64,000 nt of DNA, from positions 1 to 64,000 of the forward strand of contig CANMML010000020.1 in assembly GCA_947499005.1 (NCBI GenBank). The letters are read 5' to 3'. The notes under the pieces were generated by a model, which was not told where the DNA came from, ran no database searches, and saw only the letters and a program-made list of their open reading frames with translations. The stretch is from an uncultured Aquimarina sp. GTDB taxonomy: Bacteria; Bacteroidota; Bacteroidia; Flavobacteriales; Flavobacteriaceae. Positions within the stretch are counted from its first letter, which is position 1. Each line of letters begins with the position of its first letter. Shown in pieces: positions 42,774-52,473 of the stretch. Position numbers and translations under genes: made by a program.

Positions 42774-43889
42774 TTATTGTAACAATTCTGCTACTTTATC
42801 TTCTAAAGCTTGACCTCTTAAATTTTTAGCTACAATAACGCCATTTTCGTCCAATAAAAAAGTAGCTGGTATTGAGCGTATACCAAACTTTTTCGCGATA
42901 GGCTCTTGCCAAAATTTAAGATTCGAAATATGCTTCCAATCCATCTTATCATCCTCAATAGCTTTCAACCATTTTGCTTTATCTCTATCTAGAGAAATAC
43001 TAATGATTTCAAGTCCTTTATCATGATACTTTTTATAAACACGTACGACATTTGGATTTTCGTAACGACAAGGCTTACACCAAGAAGCCCAAAAATCTAA
43101 TAATGTTAATTTCCCTAAGTTTTGCTTCAAATAAGTAGGTTCTCCTTCTGTGTTAGGCCCAAAAAAATCTGCAACTTCATCTCCAACATCTGTGCTAGCG
43201 CTCATAGCCGTTTCTAAATTATCACCTACTAGCTTTCCTAATCTACTTTCACGCAAAGTACTATCTAGAGCTTCAAAATATCCGTTTAGCTCTTTAGGCT
43301 TCACTACATTCATATTCATTAACTCGGCAATCGCCATAACATTCACTAAACTCTGTGGTTCGTGTTTGGCGTACTTTAAGCGAATATCTTGCTGAATCTT
43401 TTGTAAAGAATCGTTTGATTTTGCCAAACCTACTTGCGCTTCATAATCTCCTGATTGTTGTGCTTCTCGGTTTTGTAATGCTAAAGTTTCTTGTTGCTTT
43501 GCAATATCTTTAACCGTTTCATAAAAAGTAGAGAAAACTTGATTTTGCTCTCCTCCTTTAATTACACGATCTTCTAGTTTTCCTTTTTCTGCTTCAATAG
43601 TAATCTTTGCATTTTCTGAAAGTAATAGGATATTACCTTTAGTATTTGCAAATGACAAAACACTATAATCTGAAGAAGCTACTTTAGGCAGTGAGATTTT
43701 AAATTTCTCTTGACTTATCGTTGTAGAATCTACAGGAACCATTCTCCCCGAATCACTTACTTGATTTACATATACAGTTTCTCCCTCGTCAAAACCTTTT
43801 AATGTCCCCGAAATTTCAAATCCTTCTTCCGCTTTAGGCCCACATGAAAAAACAGCTAATGCTGCTAATAATCCAATTGCTTTTTTCAT
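42774..43889 (-). CDS. TlpA-family thioredoxin-like lipoprotein with DUF4369
   Basis: 371 residues. The lipobox AVFSC (Cys16) predicts an outer- or inner-membrane lipoprotein. A DUF4369 domain lies at about 20-115 (FEISGTLKGFDEGETVYVNQVSDSG), followed by a helical linker and a TlpA/AhpC-like thioredoxin domain at about 240-371 with the redox motif WCKPC, an ISISLDRD segment and cis-Pro SIPATFL. Such proteins reduce or resolve disulfides in the periplasm, for instance in cytochrome maturation. The partner is unknown. It is monocistronic. Confidence 0.9.
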   Translation of the reverse strand: MKKAIGLLAALAVFSCGPKAEEGFEISGTLKGFDEGETVYVNQVSDSGRMVPVDSTTISQEKFKISLPKVASSDYSVLSFANTKGNILLLSENAKITIEAEKGKLEDRVIKGGEQNQVFSTFYETVKDIAKQQETLALQNREAQQSGDYEAQVGLAKSNDSLQKIQQDIRLKYAKHEPQSLVNVMAIAELMNMNVVKPKELNGYFEALDSTLRESRLGKLVGDNLETAMSASTDVGDEVADFFGPNTEGEPTYLKQNLGKLTLLDFWASWCKPCRYENPNVVRVYKKYHDKGLEIISISLDRDKAKWLKAIEDDKMDWKHISNLKFWQEPIAKKFGIRSIPATFLLDENGVIVAKNLRGQALEDKVAELLQ

Positions 43890-44068
43890 TTATATATTCT
43901 TAGTTGTTTCTATTGTTATCGTTTAAACCTTTACTATGAGAAATCTTTTTTATTTCTAACACCTACAAAACCAAATGCTTTTCGGCATTTTCAATCCTCA
44001 CACGAAATGCTATAACATAATTAAGGTTTAAAAATAATCATTTTACTACAGTTCCTTTATATTTTTAA

Positions 44069-44614
44069 CTATGTCCGCTTTTGTATTTCGCTTATAATAT
44101 AGCTGTAATACGCATCTCCATGAGGCACAAACGTATTTTTATACTGAATTAGTTCTTTCTTAAAAGATTCAATATCAATTAATCTGACCGCTGCAACTTC
44201 ACTTTGCTGTAAAGAAAGAACGGAAAGCTCAATAGGATATTTCACCAAAAACAAATGATTGAATTCATTATCAATAGTTGTTGAATTTGGCTTTTTCTGT
44301 CTTTTAATTGTTTTTAGAAAAATAAGGTCTTCTTCTTTTAAATCTAAACCAATCTCTTCTTTTATTTCTCTCAACGCTGCTGACACTTTAGTATCTCCCA
44401 CAGATAAGTGACCTGCTACTGAAATATCCCATAAACCGGGGTAAGTATCTTTGTTTAATGTTCTTTTCTGTAATAATATTTTGCCTTCGGGAGTGCATAT
44501 CCAAACCTGTGCGCTAGCATGCCAAAGCCCACTTTCATGGGCTTTAGATTTTAGCTGAACTTCACCTGTAAGTTCTCCTTTATGATTTAGAATATCTACT
44601 AATTCGTCGGCCAT
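44069..44614 (-). CDS. NUDIX hydrolase, isopentenyl-diphosphate-isomerase-like subgroup
   Basis: 181 residues. The Nudix box is at about 67-89: GHLSVGDTKVSAALREIKEEIGL. It fits G-x5-E-x7-REUxEExGU except that Asp replaces the first Glu. The N-terminal DELVDILNHKGELTGEVQLKSKAHESGLWHASAQVWI and C-terminal layout match the IDI-like proteins found widely in bacteria. The substrate is not predictable. The ATG is 3 bp after the aminopeptidase stop codon, so the pair forms an operon. Confidence 0.85.
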   Translation of the reverse strand: MADELVDILNHKGELTGEVQLKSKAHESGLWHASAQVWICTPEGKILLQKRTLNKDTYPGLWDISVAGHLSVGDTKVSAALREIKEEIGLDLKEEDLIFLKTIKRQKKPNSTTIDNEFNHLFLVKYPIELSVLSLQQSEVAAVRLIDIESFKKELIQYKNTFVPHGDAYYSYIISEIQKRT

Positions 44615-44617
44615 AGA

Positions 44618-45709
44618 TTAGTCGAAATAGCTAAACGTTTCTCCATTTTTTATCGTTAATAATGTCTCGTAAATCAAACGAATTACGTTCTCAACATCTT
44701 CTTTATGCACCATTTCTACAGTAGTATGCATATATCTCAATGGTAAAGAAATTAATGCAGAAGCAACACCGCCATTACTGTATGCAAAAGCATCGGTATC
44801 TGTACCAGTTGCCCTACTTGAAGCATGTCGTTGGAATGGAATTTCTTTAGCTTCGGCTGTTTCTATAATACGATCGCGTAAGTTTTGTTGAATCGCTGGA
44901 GCGTAAGAAATTACAGGTCCAGCACCAATTTTACTATCACCTTCGACTTTTTTATCAATCATTGGCGTAGTTGTATCATGACAAACATCAGTTACGATAG
45001 CTACATTTGGCTTTAAACGTTGCGTAATCATTTCTGCTCCACGTAATCCTATTTCTTCTTGTACAGAATTTGTTACGTAAAGTCCGAAAGGCAATTCGAT
45101 ATTGTTCTCTTTTAACAAGCGAGCTACCTCTGCAATCATAAATCCTCCCATACGATTATCTAAAGCACGACATACGAACTTATTCTCGTTAAGAATTATA
45201 AACTCATCTGGGTATGTAATTACACAACCTACATGTACTCCTAAAGCTAAGACTTCCTCTTTAGTAGAACATCCTACATCGATACTGATATTATCCAATT
45301 TTGGAGGTTGCTCTTTGGTACCTCCTCTTCTTGTATGAATTGCAGGCCATCCAAATAATCCCTTAACAATTCCTTTTTTAGTATGGATATTTACTCTTTT
45401 CGATGGCGCTATTTGATGATCACTTCCCCCGTTACGGATCACATAAATTTGTCCGTCATCTGTAATATAATTTACATACCAAGAAATTTCATCGGCATGC
45501 CCTTCTATTACTACTTTAAAATCTGCTTCGGGATTAATGACAGCAACTGCTGTACCATAAGTATCAGTAATGAATTCATCGGCATAAGGCTTTAAATAGT
45601 CCATCCAAATCTTTTGCCCTTCCCATTCGTAACCTGTTGGAGAAGCATTGTTTAAATATTTTTCCAAAAACGCCATCGACGCTTCATTAAGTATACTTTC
45701 TTTACTCAT
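44618..45709 (-). CDS. M42-family metallo-aminopeptidase
   Basis: 363 residues. The di-zinc peptidase layout is present: the first His in VVIEGHADEISW (about 68-79), the bridging Asp in FVCRALDNRMGG, the Glu pair in VQEEIGLRGAEM, TDVCHDTT, and the last His in LRYMHTTVEMVHKEDV. M42 peptidases release N-terminal residues from peptides in the cytoplasm. It is the first gene of a two-gene operon with the NUDIX gene and divergent from the DUF4294 gene. Confidence 0.92.
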   Translation of the reverse strand: MSKESILNEASMAFLEKYLNNASPTGYEWEGQKIWMDYLKPYADEFITDTYGTAVAVINPEADFKVVIEGHADEISWYVNYITDDGQIYVIRNGGSDHQIAPSKRVNIHTKKGIVKGLFGWPAIHTRRGGTKEQPPKLDNISIDVGCSTKEEVLALGVHVGCVITYPDEFIILNENKFVCRALDNRMGGFMIAEVARLLKENNIELPFGLYVTNSVQEEIGLRGAEMITQRLKPNVAIVTDVCHDTTTPMIDKKVEGDSKIGAGPVISYAPAIQQNLRDRIIETAEAKEIPFQRHASSRATGTDTDAFAYSNGGVASALISLPLRYMHTTVEMVHKEDVENVIRLIYETLLTIKNGETFSYFD

Positions 45710-45804
45710 AATTTTAAATGAAATTTTAACGAATTTAATGATTAAGAACTAGATTTAGTAACTGATATTACTATTTTTGGTACAGTTTTTACTGGTTTAT
45801 AGAT

Positions 45805-46482
45805 ATGAAACTGCTTACACTCATATTTTCTTTTTTCTCATTGTTTTGCTTGTATGGACAAAATGACTCTATTCCGCCATTGCCAGCAGAACAAGAAGAA
45901 TTTATGTTTGCAGGGGACTCTGTTTCTTATACTGCGATACCACTAACAGAAACGATCATTGTTAAAGCTCCAGAAATAAAGGATCGAGAAAATTATAGAC
46001 GATACCTCATTTTAAAAAGAAAAGTCAAAAAAGTATATCCTTATGCTAAATTAGCAGCCGATACGTTGATAGAACTTAATAAAGGCTTGGCTGATATTAA
46101 AAGGAAACGTCATCGCAAAAAGTATATCAAGCAGATGCAAAAATACTTCGAAGAACGTTTTACTCCAGAAATCAAAAAAATGAAGCGTTCTGAAGGTCGA
46201 ATTCTTATCAAACTAATTCATCGCCAAACAGGCTTAACTATGTATGAGCTTGTTAAAGAATATCGAAGTGGCGTAAAGGCTTTTCTTTATGAAAGAACTG
46301 CTCGCCTATTCAAGATTTCTTTAAAAGATACTTTTAGACCCGAAGAAGTATATCAAGATTATCTTATTGAATATATTCTTTATGAAAGTATCCTTTATGA
46401 TAAAATAAAGCCACAACCTGCTGCTTTTGATATTGATTTACTAGAACTAAGAAAAAAGTGGGAAGCTCCTCCCTCAAAATAA
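45805..46482 (+). CDS. DUF4294 exported protein
   Basis: 225 residues. The signal peptide ends in LYGQ. The body has a central basic helical region (RRYLILKRKVKKVYPYAKLAADTLIELN...KRKRHRKKYIKQMQKYFEERF) followed by ILIKLIHRQTGLTMYELVKEYRSGVKAFLY, the signature of this Bacteroidota family of unknown function. A -7-like TATTTTTG lies at 45772-45779. It is convergent with the serine hydrolase gene: their stop codons abut. Confidence 0.88.
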   Translation: MKLLTLIFSFFSLFCLYGQNDSIPPLPAEQEEFMFAGDSVSYTAIPLTETIIVKAPEIKDRENYRRYLILKRKVKKVYPYAKLAADTLIELNKGLADIKRKRHRKKYIKQMQKYFEERFTPEIKKMKRSEGRILIKLIHRQTGLTMYELVKEYRSGVKAFLYERTARLFKISLKDTFRPEEVYQDYLIEYILYESILYDKIKPQPAAFDIDLLELRKKWEAPPSK

Positions 46483-47688
46483 TTAATTAAGGTTTAAATC
46501 TGTATAAACAGATTTCCTAATTTCCCGCCATATATTAGAATCTCCTCCTAATTTTCGAGTCATAAATACTCCAAAAAGCTGAGTACTGGGATCTATCCAG
46601 AAATAAGTAAAATGGTGTCCTGCCCATCCATAAATCCCTGATGGCGTACCACAATTATCTAGTTTTGGATCTGTTAGATTAAAAAATGTATAGGCCATAT
46701 CACATCCTGGGTAGTATAGCTGCATTTGATTTTTTATGCGTGGTCGAACCATTTGGTCAATAGAAGTCTGCTCTATAATACGCTTACCCTTATACATTCC
46801 TGCGTTCAATAACATCTGACAAAATCGTGCATAATCGGCAGCTGTACTTAACAAACCTTCTCCTCCTAAATGAATCGCTTCTCCTTCTTGGTAGCTCAAT
46901 TCATTATGTGCGTGCTTTGAAAATTTTGGGTCATTATATTCTATGTATAAAGGCTGTAATCGATCTCTTTCTCCATCTTTTAAAACAAATGAAGTATCAT
47001 ACATTTCTAGTGGATTCAATATAGCATCTTTTAAATATGACTCAAGATTTTTATGAGTAACGCTTTCAATTAATCTTCCTAAAATAGCTGTACTATACCC
47101 ATATACATAATTCTCTCCTGGTTCAAAAGAAAGTGGTTTTTGCGCTATTGAATGGCTAAAATCTTTTAAACTTCCGTATTTTTTATCCTTTGTATTATTA
47201 GTTTCATCTAATTCATTTTGTTCATACGAAATCCCTGAGGTATGAGTCAAAAGGTGCTCTATCGTTATCTCATTCTTACAAGGGTATATATTTCCATTAG
47301 CATCTTTACAGGTAACATTTTTAAATTCTGACAAAAAATTTGAGATCGGGTCATTGATTGTAAATGCTCCTTCTTCTAATAATTGCATTATGGCAACAGT
47401 AACAATTGGTTTTGTCATTGACCAAATAGGAAATAACGTCTGATCATTAATCGGACTATCTCCTTCTTGTTTCGAATTCACTACTTCATTATAAATTTCC
47501 TTTCCTTTATAATGAATGAATAATTGACTAGAAGCTATTTTCTTTTCATCGACTAACGATTGTTGCAACGCTTTTGTGTTCTTTAAATCACTAATCTTTG
47601 TTAGTTGTTGACTGTTTTTTTGTACTCGACACCCCACTGATAATAAACCTATTGAAAATAATAAAATTGACTTTACACTCCCTTTCAT
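46483..47688 (-). CDS. Class-C beta-lactamase-fold serine hydrolase (lipoprotein)
   Basis: 401 residues. The lipobox LLSVGC (Cys20) predicts a lipoprotein. The catalytic SxxK is S90-M-T-K93 in FPIWSMTKPIVT. The YxN-position motif appears as YGYST, and the KTG-like segment near the C-terminus is YGWAGHHFTYFWIDP, as in esterase or peptidase relatives rather than true beta-lactamases. Substrate unknown. The ATG overlaps the rhomboid stop codon by 4 bp (ATGA), implying translational coupling. Confidence 0.88.
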   Translation of the reverse strand: MKGSVKSILLFSIGLLSVGCRVQKNSQQLTKISDLKNTKALQQSLVDEKKIASSQLFIHYKGKEIYNEVVNSKQEGDSPINDQTLFPIWSMTKPIVTVAIMQLLEEGAFTINDPISNFLSEFKNVTCKDANGNIYPCKNEITIEHLLTHTSGISYEQNELDETNNTKDKKYGSLKDFSHSIAQKPLSFEPGENYVYGYSTAILGRLIESVTHKNLESYLKDAILNPLEMYDTSFVLKDGERDRLQPLYIEYNDPKFSKHAHNELSYQEGEAIHLGGEGLLSTAADYARFCQMLLNAGMYKGKRIIEQTSIDQMVRPRIKNQMQLYYPGCDMAYTFFNLTDPKLDNCGTPSGIYGWAGHHFTYFWIDPSTQLFGVFMTRKLGGDSNIWREIRKSVYTDLNLN

Positions 47689-48335
47689 ATCTTACCAGTC
47701 TTAAACAAAATAAAGAGTACAATTATTGGAATGGCTAAGAGTAAAACAAAAATCGGACTTGATTGAAATACCGAAGGACTTACTATAAGTGTAATTAAAT
47801 AACCTGCTGCAGCTCCACCAAAATGTGCATCATGCCCAATGTTATCGTGCTGGTTTTTCATTCCATAAATTGAATACACTAAATATCCTATTCCAAAAAT
47901 ATAAGCTGGAATTGGTATTGGAATAAAAAATAAATACAACTCCATTGTTGGGTTTAGTAAAATAGAAGCATATAAAATCCCCGAAACAGCACCACTGGCA
48001 CCAATAGCACTATAATATGGTTCGTTTTTATGAAAGACAAAAGACAATAAACTTCCCAATAATAAACTTCCAAAATAGATTAACATGAAATTTATATTCC
48101 CTAAGCTATACAAGACAATCGGAGCAAAAATGTATAGGGTATACATATTAAAAAACAAGTGCATCCAATCGGCATGTAAAAAAGCTGACGTAAACATTCT
48201 AAATTGCTCTCCTGCTTTAATTGGCCCTATTTGAAACATGTATTTTCTAAACAAGTTTTGATCTTTAAAACCAGCCATAGAGAATAATACATTTGCAATG
48301 ATCAATACTAAAAGTACTGTAGGTAATCCGTACAT
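47685..48335 (-). CDS. Rhomboid-family intramembrane serine protease
   Basis: 216 residues with about six transmembrane helices. The catalytic Ser114 is in IGASGAVSG, the oxyanion motif HLFFN is at about 59-63 (following FLHADWM), and the catalytic His is at about 171 in HDAHFGGAAAGY. It cleaves membrane proteins within the bilayer; its substrate is unknown. It is the first gene of an operon with the serine hydrolase. Confidence 0.93.
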   Translation of the reverse strand: MYGLPTVLLVLIIANVLFSMAGFKDQNLFRKYMFQIGPIKAGEQFRMFTSAFLHADWMHLFFNMYTLYIFAPIVLYSLGNINFMLIYFGSLLLGSLLSFVFHKNEPYYSAIGASGAVSGILYASILLNPTMELYLFFIPIPIPAYIFGIGYLVYSIYGMKNQHDNIGHDAHFGGAAAGYLITLIVSPSVFQSSPIFVLLLAIPIIVLFILFKTGKI

Positions 48336-48383
48336 AATATCTTAATTAAATACGGGTAAGTTAACGCAATTTCAAATATCAAT

Positions 48384-48391
48384 TATATTTG
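48384..48391 (+). promoter_or_regulatory. Candidate -7 element for the acyltransferase gene
   Basis: TATATTTG fits TAnnTTTG and is 16 bp upstream of the start codon. No TTG lies 19 nt upstream. Confidence 0.35.
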
Positions 48392-48407
48392 TCTGAAATT
48401 TCTTTTA

Positions 48408-49283
48408 ATGCAATCGGTACTCAACAAACTTCTTTACGCCCTGCTTTGGTCAATCTCTAAACTTCCTTGGTGGATTTTTTATAGAATATCTGATGTATGT
48501 TTTTTAATCCTATATTACATTGTAGGATATCGCAGGAAAGTAGTAACAGATAATCTTCAGCATGCTTTCCCCGAAAAATCGTTGTCTGAAATAAAAACCA
48601 TTCGCAAAAAATTCTTTGCTTTTATGTGTGATATGTTTTTAGAAAATATTAAATCTATTTCAATCTCCGATAAAGATATTAAGCGTCGTTTTGTGATCAC
48701 AAATCCTGAAGTTTTTGATGCCATTCATCGTTCTCCAAAAAGTAATATTCTTCTTGCTGCACATTATGGAAGTTTCGAATGGTCAAACTCTATGGGATTA
48801 AACACTCCATATCGATTTGTTGCCGCTTATAAACCTGTAAAAAATCAATTCTTCAATAAACTTGTTGTGGATTTAAGAAGTAAATACGGAGCCGAAGTTA
48901 TCCCTAGTAAAGATGTACTTCGTTTTGCTATTAAAAATGAGCGCAGCGAAAAAGGACAACGTATTTATGGCCTAATTGCAGATCAATCTCCTAGACAAAT
49001 CAATAAAGACTCACTTTTTTTATCTTTTTTGGGGAGAGAAGTTCCTGTTTTTACTGGGGGAGAATTCTTAGCAAAGAAATTAGATATGAGTATCAGTTAT
49101 CTAAAAGTAACTCGTAAAAAGCGTGGGTTTTATGAAGCTGAAGTCGTGATGATTCAAGAAGATGCTACTAACAATGAAAATTTCGAAGCAACTCAAGCAT
49201 ATTACAACATAATAGAAGCCCAGATTCGTGAAAAACCTGAGCTTTATTTGTGGTCGCATAAGCGTTGGAAACATGCTAGGTAG
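48408..49283 (+). CDS. Lipid A biosynthesis (LpxL/HtrB-family) acyltransferase
   Basis: 291 residues. An N-terminal membrane segment (about 18-40) is followed by the acyltransferase motif H119-x4-E124 in AAHYGSFEW, then GLIADQSP and FLGREVPVFTGGEFLAKK, as in late acyltransferases that add secondary acyl chains to lipid A at the inner membrane. Which chain is added cannot be told. It is a single gene, divergent from the rhomboid. Confidence 0.92.
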   Translation: MQSVLNKLLYALLWSISKLPWWIFYRISDVCFLILYYIVGYRRKVVTDNLQHAFPEKSLSEIKTIRKKFFAFMCDMFLENIKSISISDKDIKRRFVITNPEVFDAIHRSPKSNILLAAHYGSFEWSNSMGLNTPYRFVAAYKPVKNQFFNKLVVDLRSKYGAEVIPSKDVLRFAIKNERSEKGQRIYGLIADQSPRQINKDSLFLSFLGREVPVFTGGEFLAKKLDMSISYLKVTRKKRGFYEAEVVMIQEDATNNENFEATQAYYNIIEAQIREKPELYLWSHKRWKHAR

Positions 49284-49420
49284 TTATTGGTTATGAGTTC
49301 TCGGTTATCAGTTGTTGGTTGTTGGTTGTTGGTTGTTGGTTGTTGGTTGTTGGTATTTACAATATGAATCTGTTTTTCTTAAAAACCAACCTTGATCCTA
49401 TTTTAGATGTAGTGTTTGAC
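49284..49420 (+). repeat. Six tandem TTGTTGG heptamers in a GTTATCAGTTG-type spacer
   Basis: Perfect heptamer copies run from 49312 to 49353. They follow GGTTATGAGTTCTCGGTTATCAG, vocabulary shared with the spacers at 12250 and 62540. Non-coding. Confidence 0.9.
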
Positions 49421-50254
49421 TTAGTTTTTCTTTTTCAATTTTTTTATTACTTTTTTTTCAAACGCTCTAATAGCTTTTTCTCGATATTCTTTATCTGAAA
49501 AAACTGGGACTATTTTATATGCATTGAGAAATGTTAGTGAAGAAGTATTTTCATTTCCATCAATAAAAAAATCTGCTAGTACTGCTTTATAGTGTATTGT
49601 ATCTTTTCCTTCTATTTTTTTAGAATCTAATAAAACCGCTAAAGTATCACTATTCCATTTTGAATAAAAAAAGTTGCCTTTTGAATCGAATTGAGCTTCA
49701 ATATAGTCTGGCTTTTTTCTAATCTTCTCTATTGAAACTTTATTTAATTTTTCGATTAATTTATTTCGAGAAAAGTCAAATTTGTATGTTTTATTAATGT
49801 TTACAAATTTTCTCTTTCCTTCAGGAGGAAGAGTCGTTGCTATAAATGCAAATACTGATATAAGCATTAATAACTGTGGTTTTATACGTAATGAATAATA
49901 ATTTGACCCTTCATAATAGTAAGCTATAGGTAAAACTATAAGTGTAAAAAGATCAGATCGATCAATAGTCCTTCCAATAGGAATGTATAATCCCTTTAAA
50001 AGTTCTATTAGAGTGTTTGAAATTGGCATTTTCCACACTATAAACAATACTGCTGTTCCTATAAAACTGGCTATTTTATGTTTTGGAAATAATACTGTTA
50101 GAAATAACGGAAAGATGAAAAGTCCACTTATGTCTGACAATTTCCCTGTAAACCAATTACCGTAAAGTTGCTTTAAATAAAAGTCATTAATTAATAACAA
50201 TCCAAGCCCTAAAAGGAAAAGAGGAGATGTTAATATTTTAAACCTATCCTTCAT
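49421..50254 (-). CDS. Uncharacterised multi-pass membrane protein
   Basis: 277 residues. The N-terminal half (1-150) contains about four transmembrane helices with the conserved-looking phrase GNWFTGKLSDISGLFIFPLFL and a later GRTIDRSDLFTLIVLP. The C-terminal half (150-277) is soluble, Lys-rich and ends KKVIKKLKKKN. No family function is known to me. It is the third minus-strand gene after the lipoprotein and PurU genes, separated by 46 bp from the lipoprotein gene. Confidence 0.7.
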   Translation of the reverse strand: MKDRFKILTSPLFLLGLGLLLINDFYLKQLYGNWFTGKLSDISGLFIFPLFLTVLFPKHKIASFIGTAVLFIVWKMPISNTLIELLKGLYIPIGRTIDRSDLFTLIVLPIAYYYEGSNYYSLRIKPQLLMLISVFAFIATTLPPEGKRKFVNINKTYKFDFSRNKLIEKLNKVSIEKIRKKPDYIEAQFDSKGNFFYSKWNSDTLAVLLDSKKIEGKDTIHYKAVLADFFIDGNENTSSLTFLNAYKIVPVFSDKEYREKAIRAFEKKVIKKLKKKN

Positions 50255-50300
50255 TATAAATTAACAAACAACCAAAAAACAACAATAGTCAATTACAAGA

Positions 50301-51017
50301 TTAATCTTGCAACGCAAACACTTTACGAAGAACATCTGAAGTTCTTGAAGAGAAGTTATTTCTAATTTTCTTTTCCTCAACTCCGATCATCTTATATACT
50401 CCTTTCAATGCTTGTTGAGTAACATAGTCCGTTAAATCGGGATTTACCTTATCCGTAAAAGGCACATTATTATATTTATTGATAATGTTTGCCCAAATAT
50501 CTGTTGCTCCTACTTTACCAAGTGAATTTTTGATCACAGGATTGAATTTAGCATAAAGCGCTTGATTGGTTTTAGTATTCAAATAACTCGTTGCTGAATT
50601 ATCTGATCCTAATAAAATATTTTTGGCATCCGCAAAAGTAATTTGCTTTACAGCATTTACAAAGATTGGTGTTGCAGTACCTACCGCATCTTCAGCAGCA
50701 CGATTCAACACTTTCAATCCTTCATCTGCCATTTTTGACAAACCAATTTTTCGTAACGTTTTATCTACTTTCTGAAGCTCTTCTGGCAATAATACTTTCA
50801 CCAATTCATTCCTAAAAAAACCATCTTTAGCTGTTAATTTGGAAACTTGAAGATCGATTCCTTTGTCTAATGCTTCTCGTAAACCACTAGCAATATATTC
50901 ATTACTTAGCCCTTGTCCCTGTCCAATAGTTCCTTGAGGTAAATTATTAACGACATGTTGTAACTCTGCACAACTTGCTAATGACAATAGTGTAATTATT
51001 AAAATAATCTTTTTCAT
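50301..51017 (-). CDS. DUF4197 lipoprotein
   Basis: 238 residues. The lipobox LLSLASC (Cys16) is followed by a helical domain with the DUF4197 features GLREALDKGIDLQVSKLTAKDGFF, KVLLPEELQKVDKTLRKIGLSKM and a C-terminal QALKGVYKMIGVEEKKIRNNFSSRTSDVLRKVF. Function unknown. It lies 17 bp after the purU gene and is probably co-transcribed. Confidence 0.9.
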   Translation of the reverse strand: MKKIILIITLLSLASCAELQHVVNNLPQGTIGQGQGLSNEYIASGLREALDKGIDLQVSKLTAKDGFFRNELVKVLLPEELQKVDKTLRKIGLSKMADEGLKVLNRAAEDAVGTATPIFVNAVKQITFADAKNILLGSDNSATSYLNTKTNQALYAKFNPVIKNSLGKVGATDIWANIINKYNNVPFTDKVNPDLTDYVTQQALKGVYKMIGVEEKKIRNNFSSRTSDVLRKVFALQD

Positions 51018-51034
51018 ATGCTGTCTTTTAAATA

Positions 51035-51889
51035 CTAACTAAATACTACTGTTTTATTGTTATATACCAATACTTTGTGCTGAACATGTTGCTTAATTGC
51101 TCTAGAAAGTACAATTTTCTCTACATCTCTTCCCTTAGCTACAAAATCATCAATAGTATCGGTATGAGAAACTTTAACCACCTGTTGTTCTATAATAGGC
51201 CCTTCATCCAAATCTGTAGTCACATAATGAGACGTTGCACCAATCAATTTCACTCCTCTTCTATGGGCTGAATGGTATGGTTTTGCTCCTGGAAATGCTG
51301 GTAAAAATGAATGATGAATATTGATTACCCTATTAGGGTATTTTGAAACAAAGTTTGCCGATAATATTTGCATGTAGCGAGCTAAGACTACAAAATCAAT
51401 ATTACTTTCTTCCAAAATACGGAATTGCTCTGCTTCGGCTTGAGGTTTATTATCTTTTTTCACTGGGATGTAAGCATATGGAATTCCGAAACTCTCTGCT
51501 ACAGCACGCATATCTTCATGATTACTTATGATAATAGGAATCTCCACTTCTAGCTCACCAGCAGCATAACGCCCTAAAATATCATATAAACAATGAGAAT
51601 ATTTAGACACAAAAATGGCCATTCTTGGCAGCACTTCTGGTTCAAATAATTGCCATTGCATTTCCATAGGGACTGCTATTTCAATAGCAAAGCGATCTTT
51701 AAAAGTTTCCAATGCATTTGTATTCGACTCGAATTCGCATTCTAATCTCATAAAAAAAGCGTTCGCATCTGCATCTACATGCTGTTCAAGATAAACGGTG
51801 TTACCATTATAATGCGCAATAAAATTTGTAACCTTAGCAATTAACCCTTTTTGATCTGGGCAATGAATAAGCAATATGATCTTTTTCAA
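51035..51889 (-). CDS. purU: Formyltetrahydrofolate deformylase
   Basis: Hydrolyses 10-formyl-THF to formate and THF, balancing one-carbon pools. 284 residues: an N-terminal ACT domain (1-80, IHCPDQKGLIAKVTNFIAHYNGN) and a formyltransferase-like catalytic domain with VVLARYMQIL, the catalytic NIHHSFLPAFPGAKPYHSA and SHYVTTDLDEGPIIEQ. The start is a TTG at 51889. No in-frame ATG lies between it and the upstream stop at 51908-51910. Confidence 0.95.
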   Translation of the reverse strand: MKKIILLIHCPDQKGLIAKVTNFIAHYNGNTVYLEQHVDADANAFFMRLECEFESNTNALETFKDRFAIEIAVPMEMQWQLFEPEVLPRMAIFVSKYSHCLYDILGRYAAGELEVEIPIIISNHEDMRAVAESFGIPYAYIPVKKDNKPQAEAEQFRILEESNIDFVVLARYMQILSANFVSKYPNRVINIHHSFLPAFPGAKPYHSAHRRGVKLIGATSHYVTTDLDEGPIIEQQVVKVSHTDTIDDFVAKGRDVEKIVLSRAIKQHVQHKVLVYNNKTVVFS

Positions 51890-52020
51890 TGTACTATTCT
51901 TAAATTCTTATAATATTGAGGGCAAATTACCCATTATTGAGCAAGTATAAAAAAAACAAATCAAAGTAAACCTTAGCTCACTTTGATTTGACAATTGTAT
52001 AACGTTAAAAGTTCACTCTT

Positions 52021-52401
52021 TTAACCCGCAACTAATGCTTTATAATCTTCAGAAGACAACAAGTCATCTAACTCCGAAATATCATTATACTTTACTTTTA
52101 TAATCCATCCCTCCCCGTAAGGATCTGTATTTATTAGTTCAGGATCATCTTCTAATTTTTCATTTAATTCTATAATCTCTCCACTAAGCGGCATAAAAAC
52201 ATCACTTACTGTTTTTACCGCTTCTATAGAACCGAATTCTTCATCTTTACTAACTTCTTCATCTACCTTTTCTACATCCACATAAACAATATCTCCTAGT
52301 TGACCTTGAGCAAAATCAGTAATTCCCACAAAAGCAATATCGCCTTCAATACGTGCCCATTGGTGTTCTTTGTTATATTTTAGTTCTTCAGGAAAGTTCA
52401 T
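52021..52401 (-). CDS. gcvH: Glycine cleavage system H protein
   Basis: Shuttles the aminomethyl group on a lipoyl arm between the P, T and L proteins. 126 residues. The lipoylated Lys63 is in [13 protein letters not shown]. The start [24 protein letters not shown] and GEGWIIKVK are diagnostic. The gene is not beside gcvT or gcvP in this window, which is common in the phylum. Confidence 0.96.
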   Translation of the reverse strand: MNFPEELKYNKEHQWARIEGDIAFVGITDFAQGQLGDIVYVDVEKVDEEVSKDEEFGSIEAVKTVSDVFMPLSGEIIELNEKLEDDPELINTDPYGEGWIIKVKYNDISELDDLLSSEDYKALVAG

Positions 52402-52473
52402 ATATTTTTCAATTAAGTTTTTTCTATTACTAAAGTAGGATGATCTATTAAATAATTACAAGCTTTTTAAAAA